From a virus, in the IMG/VR virus record IMGVR_UViG_3300015371_000008, positions 25,221 to 89,220 of that record: a stretch of DNA of 64,000 nt; one strand, written 5' to 3'. A program made the position numbers and the translations under genes. Every line of letters starts with the position of its first letter. Position 1 is the first letter of the stretch. Below the pieces are notes generated by a model that searched no databases, had not been told where the DNA came from, and saw only the letters and a program-made list of their open reading frames with translations. Shown here piece by piece: positions 31,530-38,234 of this stretch.

Positions 31530-31886
31530 CTACGCGGCGTTCCGGGCCGCCGCACGCGCCTCCCGCTCCGCACGCAACCCGACGAACCGGCCATGCCGGA
31601 GGGCATTCTGGTTGCCCTTCGGCGCCCCGCCCTTGGCCGGTTCGTAGTTCTTGAACCACTCCCACGCCTGCTCCACGTTCCACACCCGGCAGGTCGGGCC
31701 GTAACCCTGCCGAACCCGGCAAGGCTCCGGCATGCCGGTCCTGTCACGGTGGATGTACCAGCTATTGACCTGCTTGTCGGTGATGTAACGGACGCCGCCC
31801 TTCGACTCGGCGGAGCGGGCAGTGAACAGGACGGCCAACTCCTTGGCGGAAGCGTCGGGATTGCGGCCGAGAATCGAGTCGCTCAT
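31530..31886 (-). CDS. HTH-like protein with KGNxNAxxHG motif
   Basis: 118 aa. SDSILGRNPDASAKELAVLF, then SAESKGGVRYITDKQVNSWY, WNVEQAWEWFKNYE and GAPKGNQNALRHGRFVG. The last motif is common in small phage DNA-packaging and DNA-binding proteins. Likely DNA-binding; exact role unknown. Confidence 0.6.
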   Translation of the reverse strand: MSDSILGRNPDASAKELAVLFTARSAESKGGVRYITDKQVNSWYIHRDRTGMPEPCRVRQGYGPTCRVWNVEQAWEWFKNYEPAKGGAPKGNQNALRHGRFVGLRAEREARAAARNAA

Positions 31887-31901
31887 CAAGGTTTCTCCGA
31901 T

Positions 31902-32522
31902 CTATCCGAAGGCACCCCAGACGCGGTACGGCACACCCATCGTGATGGCGTGCCGCACCGTCGCCGAGGTGCCAGGGCTGTTGTTGTAGTTCCACGCCAT
32001 CAGCAGGGAGACGCGGGCGTCCGGGATCGGCGTGTAGTGCTTGCGTTCGCACCTGTTCGGCGGGCCGTCGTACAGGTAGCCGACCACGTTCGGGTTACGC
32101 CAATGCCCGGCCGATGGGCAGTAGTCGGGCAGGTGGCCCCGGCGCGGATGGTCCGGGTAGCCGGGGTTGGGTCGCCGGTGCGGCGAACCGTCGGCCTTGA
32201 ACTCTTTGCAGTGCGGGTTGCAGGCGGCCCAGTCGGCGGGCAACCGCTCCTCGATGATCTCGACGTCGGCGCGATTCGGGATAGCGGGACCCGCCTGGCC
32301 CTGCATGTGCGCGACCAGCGCGCTGCGGGGCGAAGATGCCCAGCGGTGCGCGATGGCGTCGGGGCCCTCGTCGGCGTCGCCGTGCCGCACGTACAGGGTG
32401 GAGTTCTCCGGCATGCGCAGCAGGTAGTCCGACAGTTCGTCGGTGACGACCGCATGCCACGCTGGACCCTGAGGCCATCCGACGGATCCGGCGATGGCCA
32501 GCCGCCGCCACGGCCTGCTCAT
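31902..32522 (-). CDS. SLOG / DUF2493-like protein
   Basis: 206 aa. LAIAGSVGWPQGPAWHAVVT, YVRHGDADEGPDAIAHRWA, AGHWRNPNVVGYLYDG and NNSPGTSATVRHAITMGVPY follow the DUF2493/SLOG order (V.ITGSR.W ... HG...GAD..A..W...AG..RN..M....D ... S.GT......A...G). This Rossmann-like family binds nucleotide-derived ligands. ATGA overlap with the exonuclease gene. Confidence 0.75.
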   Translation of the reverse strand: MSRPWRRLAIAGSVGWPQGPAWHAVVTDELSDYLLRMPENSTLYVRHGDADEGPDAIAHRWASSPRSALVAHMQGQAGPAIPNRADVEIIEERLPADWAACNPHCKEFKADGSPHRRPNPGYPDHPRRGHLPDYCPSAGHWRNPNVVGYLYDGPPNRCERKHYTPIPDARVSLLMAWNYNNSPGTSATVRHAITMGVPYRVWGAFG

Positions 32523-33286
32523 GCCGCTTCCCGGCGCTGTGCGGTCGCCTGCGGGCCGCTCGCCGCGCTGCGCATGTGGCGCCACCACAGTCCGGCGCGG
32601 GCCGCCCAGATGACCCAGCGGGGCGCGTAGGCCATGTCGTACAGGGCCATCGCCCACTCCACATCGCCGCGTGCCGTATGGGCGTCGTAGGCGCCAGGGT
32701 CCACACCCAGGGCGCGGGACAGGTCCTTGGAGTACCAGTGCGGCCGGATGCCGAGCCGGGCGGCGGCGGCGGTCTCAGCGTCGAAGATGTGGTGATGCCA
32801 CGGCGGTTCGGAGTCGATCAGGCCGTGGCGGCGCAGCAGATCGCCGATACCCAGGTCTTCGAATCCGGGGACGCAGCCGATCAGGACAGGCTTGGCGTCC
32901 ATGCCGGTCAGGCCGGATGTCGGCCGGAACATGTAAGCGACGTCTGCGGCCAGTGCCGCCTCCACCGCCACCGGGTCGTAGGCGCCGTTGCGTTGCGGGT
33001 GCCGCTCGTCGAAGCGGCCGTAGCGGTTCATCAGGGCGAGCTGTTCGGGGTCGTCCAGGTTGAACGGCAGGTCCTCCAGTCGGACGAACGCCTGCAACCA
33101 CTCTTCGGAGCCGTCGGGGTTGCGGCGGCATAGGGCGATGTCCCAGATGCGGCGGCCGTCGAGCAGGAACGGCAGGCGCAGGCCGCCGCGTCTGCCGCCG
33201 GTCTCGGTGTCGGCGAACACCAGCGCCGGACCTTTCGGCTGGTACGACGGGGGCAGCATGCCGAGCATCGGGTAGTGCAGGGACAT
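32519..33286 (-). CDS. DnaQ-like 3'-5' exonuclease
   Basis: 255 aa. Exo I motif ADTETGG (Asp26, Glu28), and a C-terminal Exo III-type HTARGDVEWAMALYDM. A middle motif IFDAETAAAARLG may supply the remaining Asp. DEDD exonucleases process DNA or RNA ends. Sits in an operon with a SLOG protein. AGAGGAGC before ATG. Confidence 0.75.
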   Translation of the reverse strand: MSLHYPMLGMLPPSYQPKGPALVFADTETGGRRGGLRLPFLLDGRRIWDIALCRRNPDGSEEWLQAFVRLEDLPFNLDDPEQLALMNRYGRFDERHPQRNGAYDPVAVEAALAADVAYMFRPTSGLTGMDAKPVLIGCVPGFEDLGIGDLLRRHGLIDSEPPWHHHIFDAETAAAARLGIRPHWYSKDLSRALGVDPGAYDAHTARGDVEWAMALYDMAYAPRWVIWAARAGLWWRHMRSAASGPQATAQRREAA

Positions 33287-33308
33287 GGGCGGGCTCCTCT
33301 CATGCCCT

Positions 33309-33328
33309 CCGGGGGCCGAAGCCCCCGG
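33309..33328 (-). terminator. UUCG-loop hairpin
   Basis: CCGGGGGC[TTCG]GCCCCCGG, perfect, in the 110-nt non-coding stretch between two genes (33329-33438 holds no convincing gene). Confidence 0.65.
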
Positions 33329-33438
33329 GGGATGGTGCCGGATGGCGGGGTTACTGTCGCGGCCTCAGCGCAGGCTGCTCGCGGCCAGGTGGCGCAGTAC
33401 GGCGATGGCGACGACGGCGGCGGCCAGGATCAGAGCGC

Positions 33439-33552
33439 TTATAGCAGCACAGTGGAGGTGCAGCCGGTGGCCAGCCACAGGATGACGAACGGGGTGAACG
33501 GCGCGGCGGACAGGGCGATCCAGAACGCCATGATGGCGAGGCGGCGGTTCAC
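33439..33552 (-). CDS. 37-aa membrane peptide
   Basis: VNRRLAIMAFWIALSAAPFT then PFVILWLATGCTSTVLL. Basic start, one hydrophobic span. GTG start overlaps the upstream stop (GTGA). Confidence 0.5.
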   Translation of the reverse strand: MNRRLAIMAFWIALSAAPFTPFVILWLATGCTSTVLL

Positions 33553-33893
33553 GCGACACGCGCCCGCTCGTGGAACGGCACGATCATGTGGAGGCGGAGC
33601 GCGTCGGTCCGGCCGAACGGCCGGGAGACCGCTGTCCACTCGTCGTGCCGGTAGGCGCGCTTCCACTCGTACCAGCGCAGGAGGGTGGGTGCCAAGCCGG
33701 TGACGCGGTCGTACTTGAGGGCGAGGCGCTTGAGCCGGTCACCGCTGTCGTCGAGCAGGGTGAGGGTCTGGTCGCCGACGAACAGTTCGCCGTCGGGCTG
33801 ACCGTGGGTGACGTCCTTGGAGATGACGATCGTGTAGGTCTTGAACAGGAACGGGAAGGCAAGCCTCAGGTAGAGGCCGACGTACTCCTTCAT
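33549..33893 (-). CDS. hypothetical protein
   Basis: 114 aa; MKEYVGLYLRLAFPFLFKTY then ISKDVTHGQPDGELFVGDQT. AGGAGATCAAC before ATG. Long leader (about 110 nt) separates it from the promoter. Confidence 0.6.
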   Translation of the reverse strand: MKEYVGLYLRLAFPFLFKTYTIVISKDVTHGQPDGELFVGDQTLTLLDDSGDRLKRLALKYDRVTGLAPTLLRWYEWKRAYRHDEWTAVSRPFGRTDALRLHMIVPFHERARVA

Positions 33894-33999
33894 GTTGATC
33901 TCCTGACTGGCCGGGTCGCAGGTCGCTCACCGAGACGACGGCCGGGGATGGTGGGACTCGCCTACGGCGGTCCTAGATTCGTGGGTATCAAACACAACC

Positions 34000-34028
34000 A
34001 TTGTGTCAGTCATTTAGCGTGTGGTCAA
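34000..34028 (-). promoter_or_regulatory. promoter with operator box and long leader
   Basis: -35 TTGACC, box GCTAAATGACTGACA (34004-34018), -10 CACAAT. Leader includes a hairpin GGAC..GTCC and, nearer the gene, GTGAGCGACC. Confidence 0.65.
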
Positions 34029-34034
34029 GAATGG

Positions 34035-34069
34035 GAACGGCCCCCGCCGGGGAGTGGCGGGGGCCGTTC
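34035..34069 (-). terminator. terminator of the 213-aa gene
   Basis: 14-bp perfect stem GAACGGCCCCCGCC/GGCGGGGGCCGTTC, 7-nt loop, 20 nt after the stop. Confidence 0.8.
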
Positions 34070-34089
34070 GATCTGGAGGCCGGTGGCGG

Positions 34090-34731
34090 TCAGGCCAGGT
34101 CGTTGCTGCTGATCGCGAACTCCGGCATCCGGTAGATCATGCGGTCGCGGAACCGGTCGTTCGCGGCGATCTCTTCCTCGCTTCGAAGGCCGCCACCGAG
34201 GCTGCGGAGAACGATCCGGATGGCGGCGATGACAGTCTTGCGGGTCAGGTCGCCCAGGTCGGCGTCGTGCTCGGTGACGCCCTGGAGAATGTCGGCGGCG
34301 ATGTCGCCGAGGTGGATGGCGATGTGCGCGGACCGAAGGTGGCGTGCCTGGCTGGAAACGTGAATGCTGGACAGGTTGGCGATCTCCTCGCGGGCCTTGT
34401 CGGCGTCGTTCATGAACTCGTTGAGCGCCATCATGATGCGGCGGTCGTTGGAGACGGCGTCTCGCTTCTCGGCCAAGGACTTGGCGGAGGAGGTTTTCGC
34501 CACTTCCTGCTTGACGAACCTCTCGACCCAGTCGGCCTTGGTGGCGGGCTTGGCGTCGTACTGGGACAGAGTGACGAGGTCGCGAAGTTCCGCGATGGTC
34601 ATCCCGTTGGCCTTCTCGCGCAGTTCGTCGGCAAACTTGGCGATGCGCGGCTCCAGGATGGGCTCAGCTTCGGCCAGGGCGCGGGTGGCGGGGGTGTTCA
34701 TGTTGTCGGTGTCGAACCGGGTGGCGGTCAT
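34090..34731 (-). CDS. hypothetical protein, tandem paralogue A
   Basis: 213 aa. MTATRFDTDNMNTPATRALA, then a segment with MTIAELRDLV and DAKPATKADWVERFVKQE. The next gene upstream encodes a relative with the same motifs (MTANRFNIDTLDTPATRALA). Mostly helical. AGGAGAAACAG before ATG. Confidence 0.7.
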   Translation of the reverse strand: MTATRFDTDNMNTPATRALAEAEPILEPRIAKFADELREKANGMTIAELRDLVTLSQYDAKPATKADWVERFVKQEVAKTSSAKSLAEKRDAVSNDRRIMMALNEFMNDADKAREEIANLSSIHVSSQARHLRSAHIAIHLGDIAADILQGVTEHDADLGDLTRKTVIAAIRIVLRSLGGGLRSEEEIAANDRFRDRMIYRMPEFAISSNDLA

Positions 34732-34767
34732 CTGTTTCTCCTGTGATTGTCGCTCCGAACACAACCA

Positions 34768-34796
34768 GCGATACATCCATTTAGCGCGTACGTCAA
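34768..34796 (-). promoter_or_regulatory. promoter with operator box
   Basis: -35 TTGACG, 17-bp spacer with GCTAAATGGATGTAT (34771-34785), -10 TATCGC. Leader pairs GGTTG/CAATC around TGTTCGGAGCGA. Confidence 0.8.
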
Positions 34797-34818
34797 GGCT
34801 GTTATTCGTGTCGTTCGC

Positions 34819-34863
34819 GCCCCGCCTGGTCACGAACCGGCGCCCCCCGAAGAGGAGCGGGGC
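34819..34863 (-). ncRNA. tRNA-like three-way-junction element (copy 2)
   Basis: P1 GCCCCG/CGGGGC, side hairpin CTCC[TCTTC]GGGG, T-arm-like hairpin with loop TTCGTGA and one C-A mismatch. Seven nt after a stop. It is followed by a decayed leader (GAACGAC) and then a full promoter. Confidence 0.5.
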
Positions 34864-34870
34864 TGACGCA

Positions 34871-35557
34871 CTACGGCTTGATCATGTCCACGGTGATCGG
34901 CATGCTCCGGTCCAGGGACATCACCAGAGCGCTGCGGAACCGCTCCGCCGCCGCCGCCTCCAGCAGATAGTCGGCCTTCAGCATGCTGGACAGCCCGTTG
35001 GCCAAGACCGCCGAAGGGAACTCGAACAGCGTCTCCATGGCTTCGGCGAGGGCCGCCAGGACGGCGTCACGCAGGTCGTCGCCCTTCTGTACGGCGCGGA
35101 GAACCCGGATCGCCCGACTGGCGGTCAGTTGCGCGATGGCGATGGAGTCGACCTGCCAGCGCATCACGGCGTACAGAGCCCTGCCGTTGGAGTCGTTGGC
35201 CAGTTCCCGCAGCTCCTTGTCGGCCGTGTCGGAGGCGTCGAGGAAGTCGTTTAGCTTCTCGGCCAGGTGCCGGTCCCGCTGCGCCTCCTTCTGGAGCTGC
35301 TTGAGCGTCTGGGCGGCGGCGGTCTTCTTCGACTCCTGATTGATGTACAGCTCGACCCAGTCGGCCTTGGTGGCGGGCTTGGCGTTGACCGGCTTGCCCA
35401 CGAACTCCTTGAGTTCGGCCACGGTCATCTCCTCGGCCGCCTCGTACGCCTCCCGCGTTCGGGTGGCGACGGCGTCCAGGAGGACGTCCTTGGCTTCGGC
35501 CAGGGCGCGGGTAGCAGGGGTGTCGAGTGTGTCGATGTTGAAGCGGTTGGCGGTCAT
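34871..35557 (-). CDS. hypothetical protein, tandem paralogue B
   Basis: 228 aa. MTANRFNIDTLDTPATRALA, MTVAELKEFVGKPVNAKPAT then KADWVELYINQESKKTA, and a C-terminal helical half (RAVQKGDDLRDAVLAALAEA). Paralogous to the next gene downstream. AGGAGTAGCCAG before ATG. Confidence 0.7.
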   Translation of the reverse strand: MTANRFNIDTLDTPATRALAEAKDVLLDAVATRTREAYEAAEEMTVAELKEFVGKPVNAKPATKADWVELYINQESKKTAAAQTLKQLQKEAQRDRHLAEKLNDFLDASDTADKELRELANDSNGRALYAVMRWQVDSIAIAQLTASRAIRVLRAVQKGDDLRDAVLAALAEAMETLFEFPSAVLANGLSSMLKADYLLEAAAAERFRSALVMSLDRSMPITVDMIKP

Positions 35558-35591
35558 CTGGCTACTCCTGTGGTTGTTGTCGCTCTGGAGT

Positions 35592-35633
35592 GCCCCGCCC
35601 GGTCATGAACCGGGAGCCGACTACGGTCGGGGC
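35592..35633 (-). ncRNA. tRNA-like three-way-junction element (copy 3)
   Basis: P1 GCCCCG/CGGGGC, side hairpin CCG[TAGT]CGG, T-arm-like CCCGG[TTCATGA]CCGGG. Nine nt after a stop, followed by CACTCCAGAGCGACAACAACC. No promoter in the gap. Confidence 0.7.
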
Positions 35634-35642
35634 TGGTCGTGC

Positions 35643-36032
35643 TCAGTCGCTCAGGAGGTTGTTCAGCCCCCAGGTTTCGCTGCGGTCGTGCAGCTGAACG
35701 GGGCCCCGGGTGCCGAACAGGCTGATCCAGGCGTCCTCGTACAGGCTTCCGCCGCCCATTACGACCCAGGCGCCACCGGGCATGTACGGCGTGTGAGTCC
35801 TGCTGTCCGGCTCGGCCAGCGGGCGCAGGGTCGGGCCGTAGCCGATTCCGGCCACGATGACGGCGGGGGCGTCCGGGCGGACCGGACGCAGTGCCGCGCC
35901 GTTCGTCAGCTTCAGGGCGTCCACGTCGGGTCCGACGATGGTGACGTCCCAGTAGGTGGCGCTGATTCCGCCGTTAGGGCTGTGGAACTGGCTCTTGAGG
36001 ATCTGGCCCGGGATGCCGTGGGTGTAGTTCAT
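35643..36032 (-). CDS. hypothetical protein
   Basis: 129 aa; MNYTHGIPGQILKSQFHSPN, VDALKLTNGAALRPVRPDAP. Beta-rich. GGAGGACC before ATG. Confidence 0.65.
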   Translation of the reverse strand: MNYTHGIPGQILKSQFHSPNGGISATYWDVTIVGPDVDALKLTNGAALRPVRPDAPAVIVAGIGYGPTLRPLAEPDSRTHTPYMPGGAWVVMGGGSLYEDAWISLFGTRGPVQLHDRSETWGLNNLLSD

Positions 36033-36079
36033 GTCAGCGGTCCTCCGACTCCTGTTGCTTGTCGCTCCGAACACAACCA

Positions 36080-36108
36080 ACGGTACATCCATTTAGCGCG
36101 TACGGCAA
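36080..36108 (-). promoter_or_regulatory. promoter with operator box
   Basis: -35 TTGCCG, 17-bp spacer with GCTAAATGGATGTAC (36083-36097), -10 TACCGT. Leader contains CGGAGCGACAAG. Confidence 0.75.
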
Positions 36109-36111
36109 GGG

Positions 36112-36567
36112 TTATCCGGAAGCGATGCCAGCAGCCGCCAGAATGCACACCTCATGCAGCATCTGGTCCACCAGCGTCTTGCCGTCGTCGTACCAGTCGC
36201 CGGACCCGGTCGCCTCCATGAACCGCTTGACCGGCCAGCGCCGGTCTATGACGGCGTGGGACGCCCACGAGAACGCCACAGCAGCGGCGGCGCGGCCGGG
36301 CCGGACCCGGACGCCGGTCGTCGCGGCTACCGCCGCCACGGTGGCGATGAGGGCCGCGTGGTAGGTGGCGCAGTGGCGCTGGTTCGCCTTCCACGTCTCC
36401 CGATTGGGCGTGCCGTTGTCCTGCCCCGTCTTCGGGTCGATGTTGTAGCCGGGCGCCGCCTTATGTGTGGCGTCGTGGTCGGTCTGGGGGCCGTAGTCGC
36501 CGAGCAGGTGGCCGACGCGGGCGGCGATGGCCAGGACGGCGAAGCGGATGGCACGGTCATGGTTCAT
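36112..36567 (-). CDS. DUF3307-like membrane protein
   Basis: 151 aa. GHLLGDYGPQTDHDATHKAA, RHCATYHAALIATVAAVAAT, and AFSWASHAVIDRR. The H.LgD...Q....A..K and C..H spacing follows DUF3307, small membrane proteins of unknown activity. Two or three spans. AGGAGGAAATC before ATG. Confidence 0.65.
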   Translation of the reverse strand: MNHDRAIRFAVLAIAARVGHLLGDYGPQTDHDATHKAAPGYNIDPKTGQDNGTPNRETWKANQRHCATYHAALIATVAAVAATTGVRVRPGRAAAAVAFSWASHAVIDRRWPVKRFMEATGSGDWYDDGKTLVDQMLHEVCILAAAGIASG

Positions 36568-36579
36568 GATTTCCTCCTG

Positions 36580-36605
36580 ATGACGTGTCGCTCGTTGAAC
36601 GTCAT
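36580..36605 (-). promoter_or_regulatory. leader hairpin with GAGCGAC loop
   Basis: ATGACGT/ACGTCAT, seven pairs, loop TCAACGAGCGAC. No operator box in this gap; a strong hairpin stands upstream. Confidence 0.6.
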
Positions 36606-36621
36606 TACAGACCTGATAGGG

Positions 36622-36655
36622 CACCGGGAACCCGTATTAGTACGGGTTCCCGGTG
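36622..36655 (-). terminator. strong hairpin after the zinc-finger gene
   Basis: 15-bp stem CACCGGGAACCCGTA/TACGGGTTCCCGGTG with a CTAA loop, 15 nt after the stop. Confidence 0.7.
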
Positions 36656-36670
36656 TGGCGTGGGACACCT

Positions 36671-38164
36671 TCATTCGAAGAAGGCGTCCAGCTTCTTCTT
36701 GAAGGAGCGCAGTGCCCTGTCCTTCTCCTTGATGTCGTGCTCCAGCTCCTCGTTGCGCGCCTCCAGGTAGGTCAGGCGCTCCTTCATGGCCGGGTACTCG
36801 GTCATCATCCGGAAGGCGGCTTCGGCCGGTGTCTCGTCCGCGCCGGTCGGTGCGGCACCGTTGACGATGGCGGCCGGGGCGGGAACCGCCACCGTCTTGG
36901 CCTTGGTCGGTTTCGGAGTGGCGGGTGTCACAGCAGCCGTCGGAGGCGCGTCCTCCTTTACCGGAGTCGGCTCGTCGGCGTGCGTGCGGCGCAGTGCCTC
37001 GGGGTGGACTTCCTTCAGGTGGGTGCGGTACTTCGGCGTACCGTCGAACCATTGCAGGCAGTCCAACTTCTGACACATGACGTCGCTGTTCTTGTACTTG
37101 TCCGGATGGTCCCGCACTAGGTGCTTGCGGTAGGCGTAGGTGGTCAGGCGGACCGCGCCGCAGCCTTCCGGGCAGGGCAGGCCCGGCACTCCGACGGGGT
37201 GCTCTTCGGGGCGGGAGTTGAACTTGTTGATATGCGCCTGGGTGGCGTGCTCGACAGGATCGACGAACGCGCATCCGGTGGTGGGGCACGGGTAGAGCTT
37301 CACAGCTGCGGGAGTCTCCTCCGGTACGGTGGCGGGCTCCGGGGGGATTGACGCCGCGACCAGCGGTGCGAGGGTCGGGGTAGTGGTGGCGCTCATGGGG
37401 ACTTCCTTCGGAGATGGCGCAGTCATGACGACCGGTTCGGCCACTGCTCTTCTGCCGTCGTCCCGGACACGCCACACATCCTTGCCGCCCTTGCGGGCAG
37501 TGGGGGCGGAAATCTGCTTTCGTAGCGCGCCGGTGCGGCGCATCTCAGGGATGAGCTGGACATACAGCCGCTTCAAGTCGTCGGCATCCGGCTGAACCGG
37601 GAGGTCCGGCCACAGGCTGCGTAGCACGTCGTACAGGTCTCCGGACCAGTCGTAGACGGTGACGCCCCGTTCTTGGACCGGGGGGACGTCGGCTGCCCTG
37701 GCAAGTTCGAGAACGGCGGCGGTGATCAGGTCCATGGAGTAGGAGGTGTCGGAGAGGATTTCGTCGGCGGCTTTTGTCATGTCTACCTCGGGGGATTGGT
37801 TCGTTGTTGTGGGGGTGGCCTCTGGCAGCTGTTCGCTCGCCGCCGATGTTTCGTCGGCGACCTGTCGCCGGGCCTGTCTGGCTTGTTTCTGGAGTCGGTC
37901 GGGGCGGATCTCGATGCCCCAGCGGGCTAGCCGGGCTTCGACGTTGACCCGCTTCGACCCGTTGCCGAGCTGTGCGCCGAAGGTGATCGGCGGGTCCTGC
38001 GACCCAACCTTTGTGATCATGTATCCGTTTTTGGTCGTCCCCCTAATTTTGATCTGTGCGTCATCCTCGACGCTGGTCAGAATGATCGCTCCACCATCCT
38101 CCCGCCTGGTGAAGCCGTCAGCGGCACACACTTTGTCGATCAGTTCCGTTCCGTCGCTGACCAC
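36671..38164 (-). CDS. zinc-finger and coiled-coil protein
   Basis: 497 aa. The N-terminal ~100 residues are alpha/beta (GGAIILTSVEDDAQIKIRGT), residues ~130-245 are helical, and three Cys/His fingers lie around 290-390 (CPTTGCAFVD...H..H; CPEGCGAVRL...H..DH; CQKLDCLQWF...H..VH). The last ~50 residues form a predicted coiled coil (ERLTYLEARNEELEHDIKEK). Neighbour of an SNF2 helicase, so it may guide or partner that enzyme; that is inference. GTG start with AGAGGAG. Confidence 0.75.
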   Translation of the reverse strand: MVSDGTELIDKVCAADGFTRREDGGAIILTSVEDDAQIKIRGTTKNGYMITKVGSQDPPITFGAQLGNGSKRVNVEARLARWGIEIRPDRLQKQARQARRQVADETSAASEQLPEATPTTTNQSPEVDMTKAADEILSDTSYSMDLITAAVLELARAADVPPVQERGVTVYDWSGDLYDVLRSLWPDLPVQPDADDLKRLYVQLIPEMRRTGALRKQISAPTARKGGKDVWRVRDDGRRAVAEPVVMTAPSPKEVPMSATTTPTLAPLVAASIPPEPATVPEETPAAVKLYPCPTTGCAFVDPVEHATQAHINKFNSRPEEHPVGVPGLPCPEGCGAVRLTTYAYRKHLVRDHPDKYKNSDVMCQKLDCLQWFDGTPKYRTHLKEVHPEALRRTHADEPTPVKEDAPPTAAVTPATPKPTKAKTVAVPAPAAIVNGAAPTGADETPAEAAFRMMTEYPAMKERLTYLEARNEELEHDIKEKDRALRSFKKKLDAFFE

Positions 38165-38234
38165 GCGATCTCCTCTCGGTCAGGATTCCCGGGGCGGGTC
38201 TGGCTAGCCCGCCCAGGGGAATCGGATGGGGGTG

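Noticed and set aside
33365-33438. Short hydrophobic frame LILAAAVVAIAVLRHLA
   Set aside because: No ATG, GTG or TTG start near it and no Shine-Dalgarno; left unannotated.
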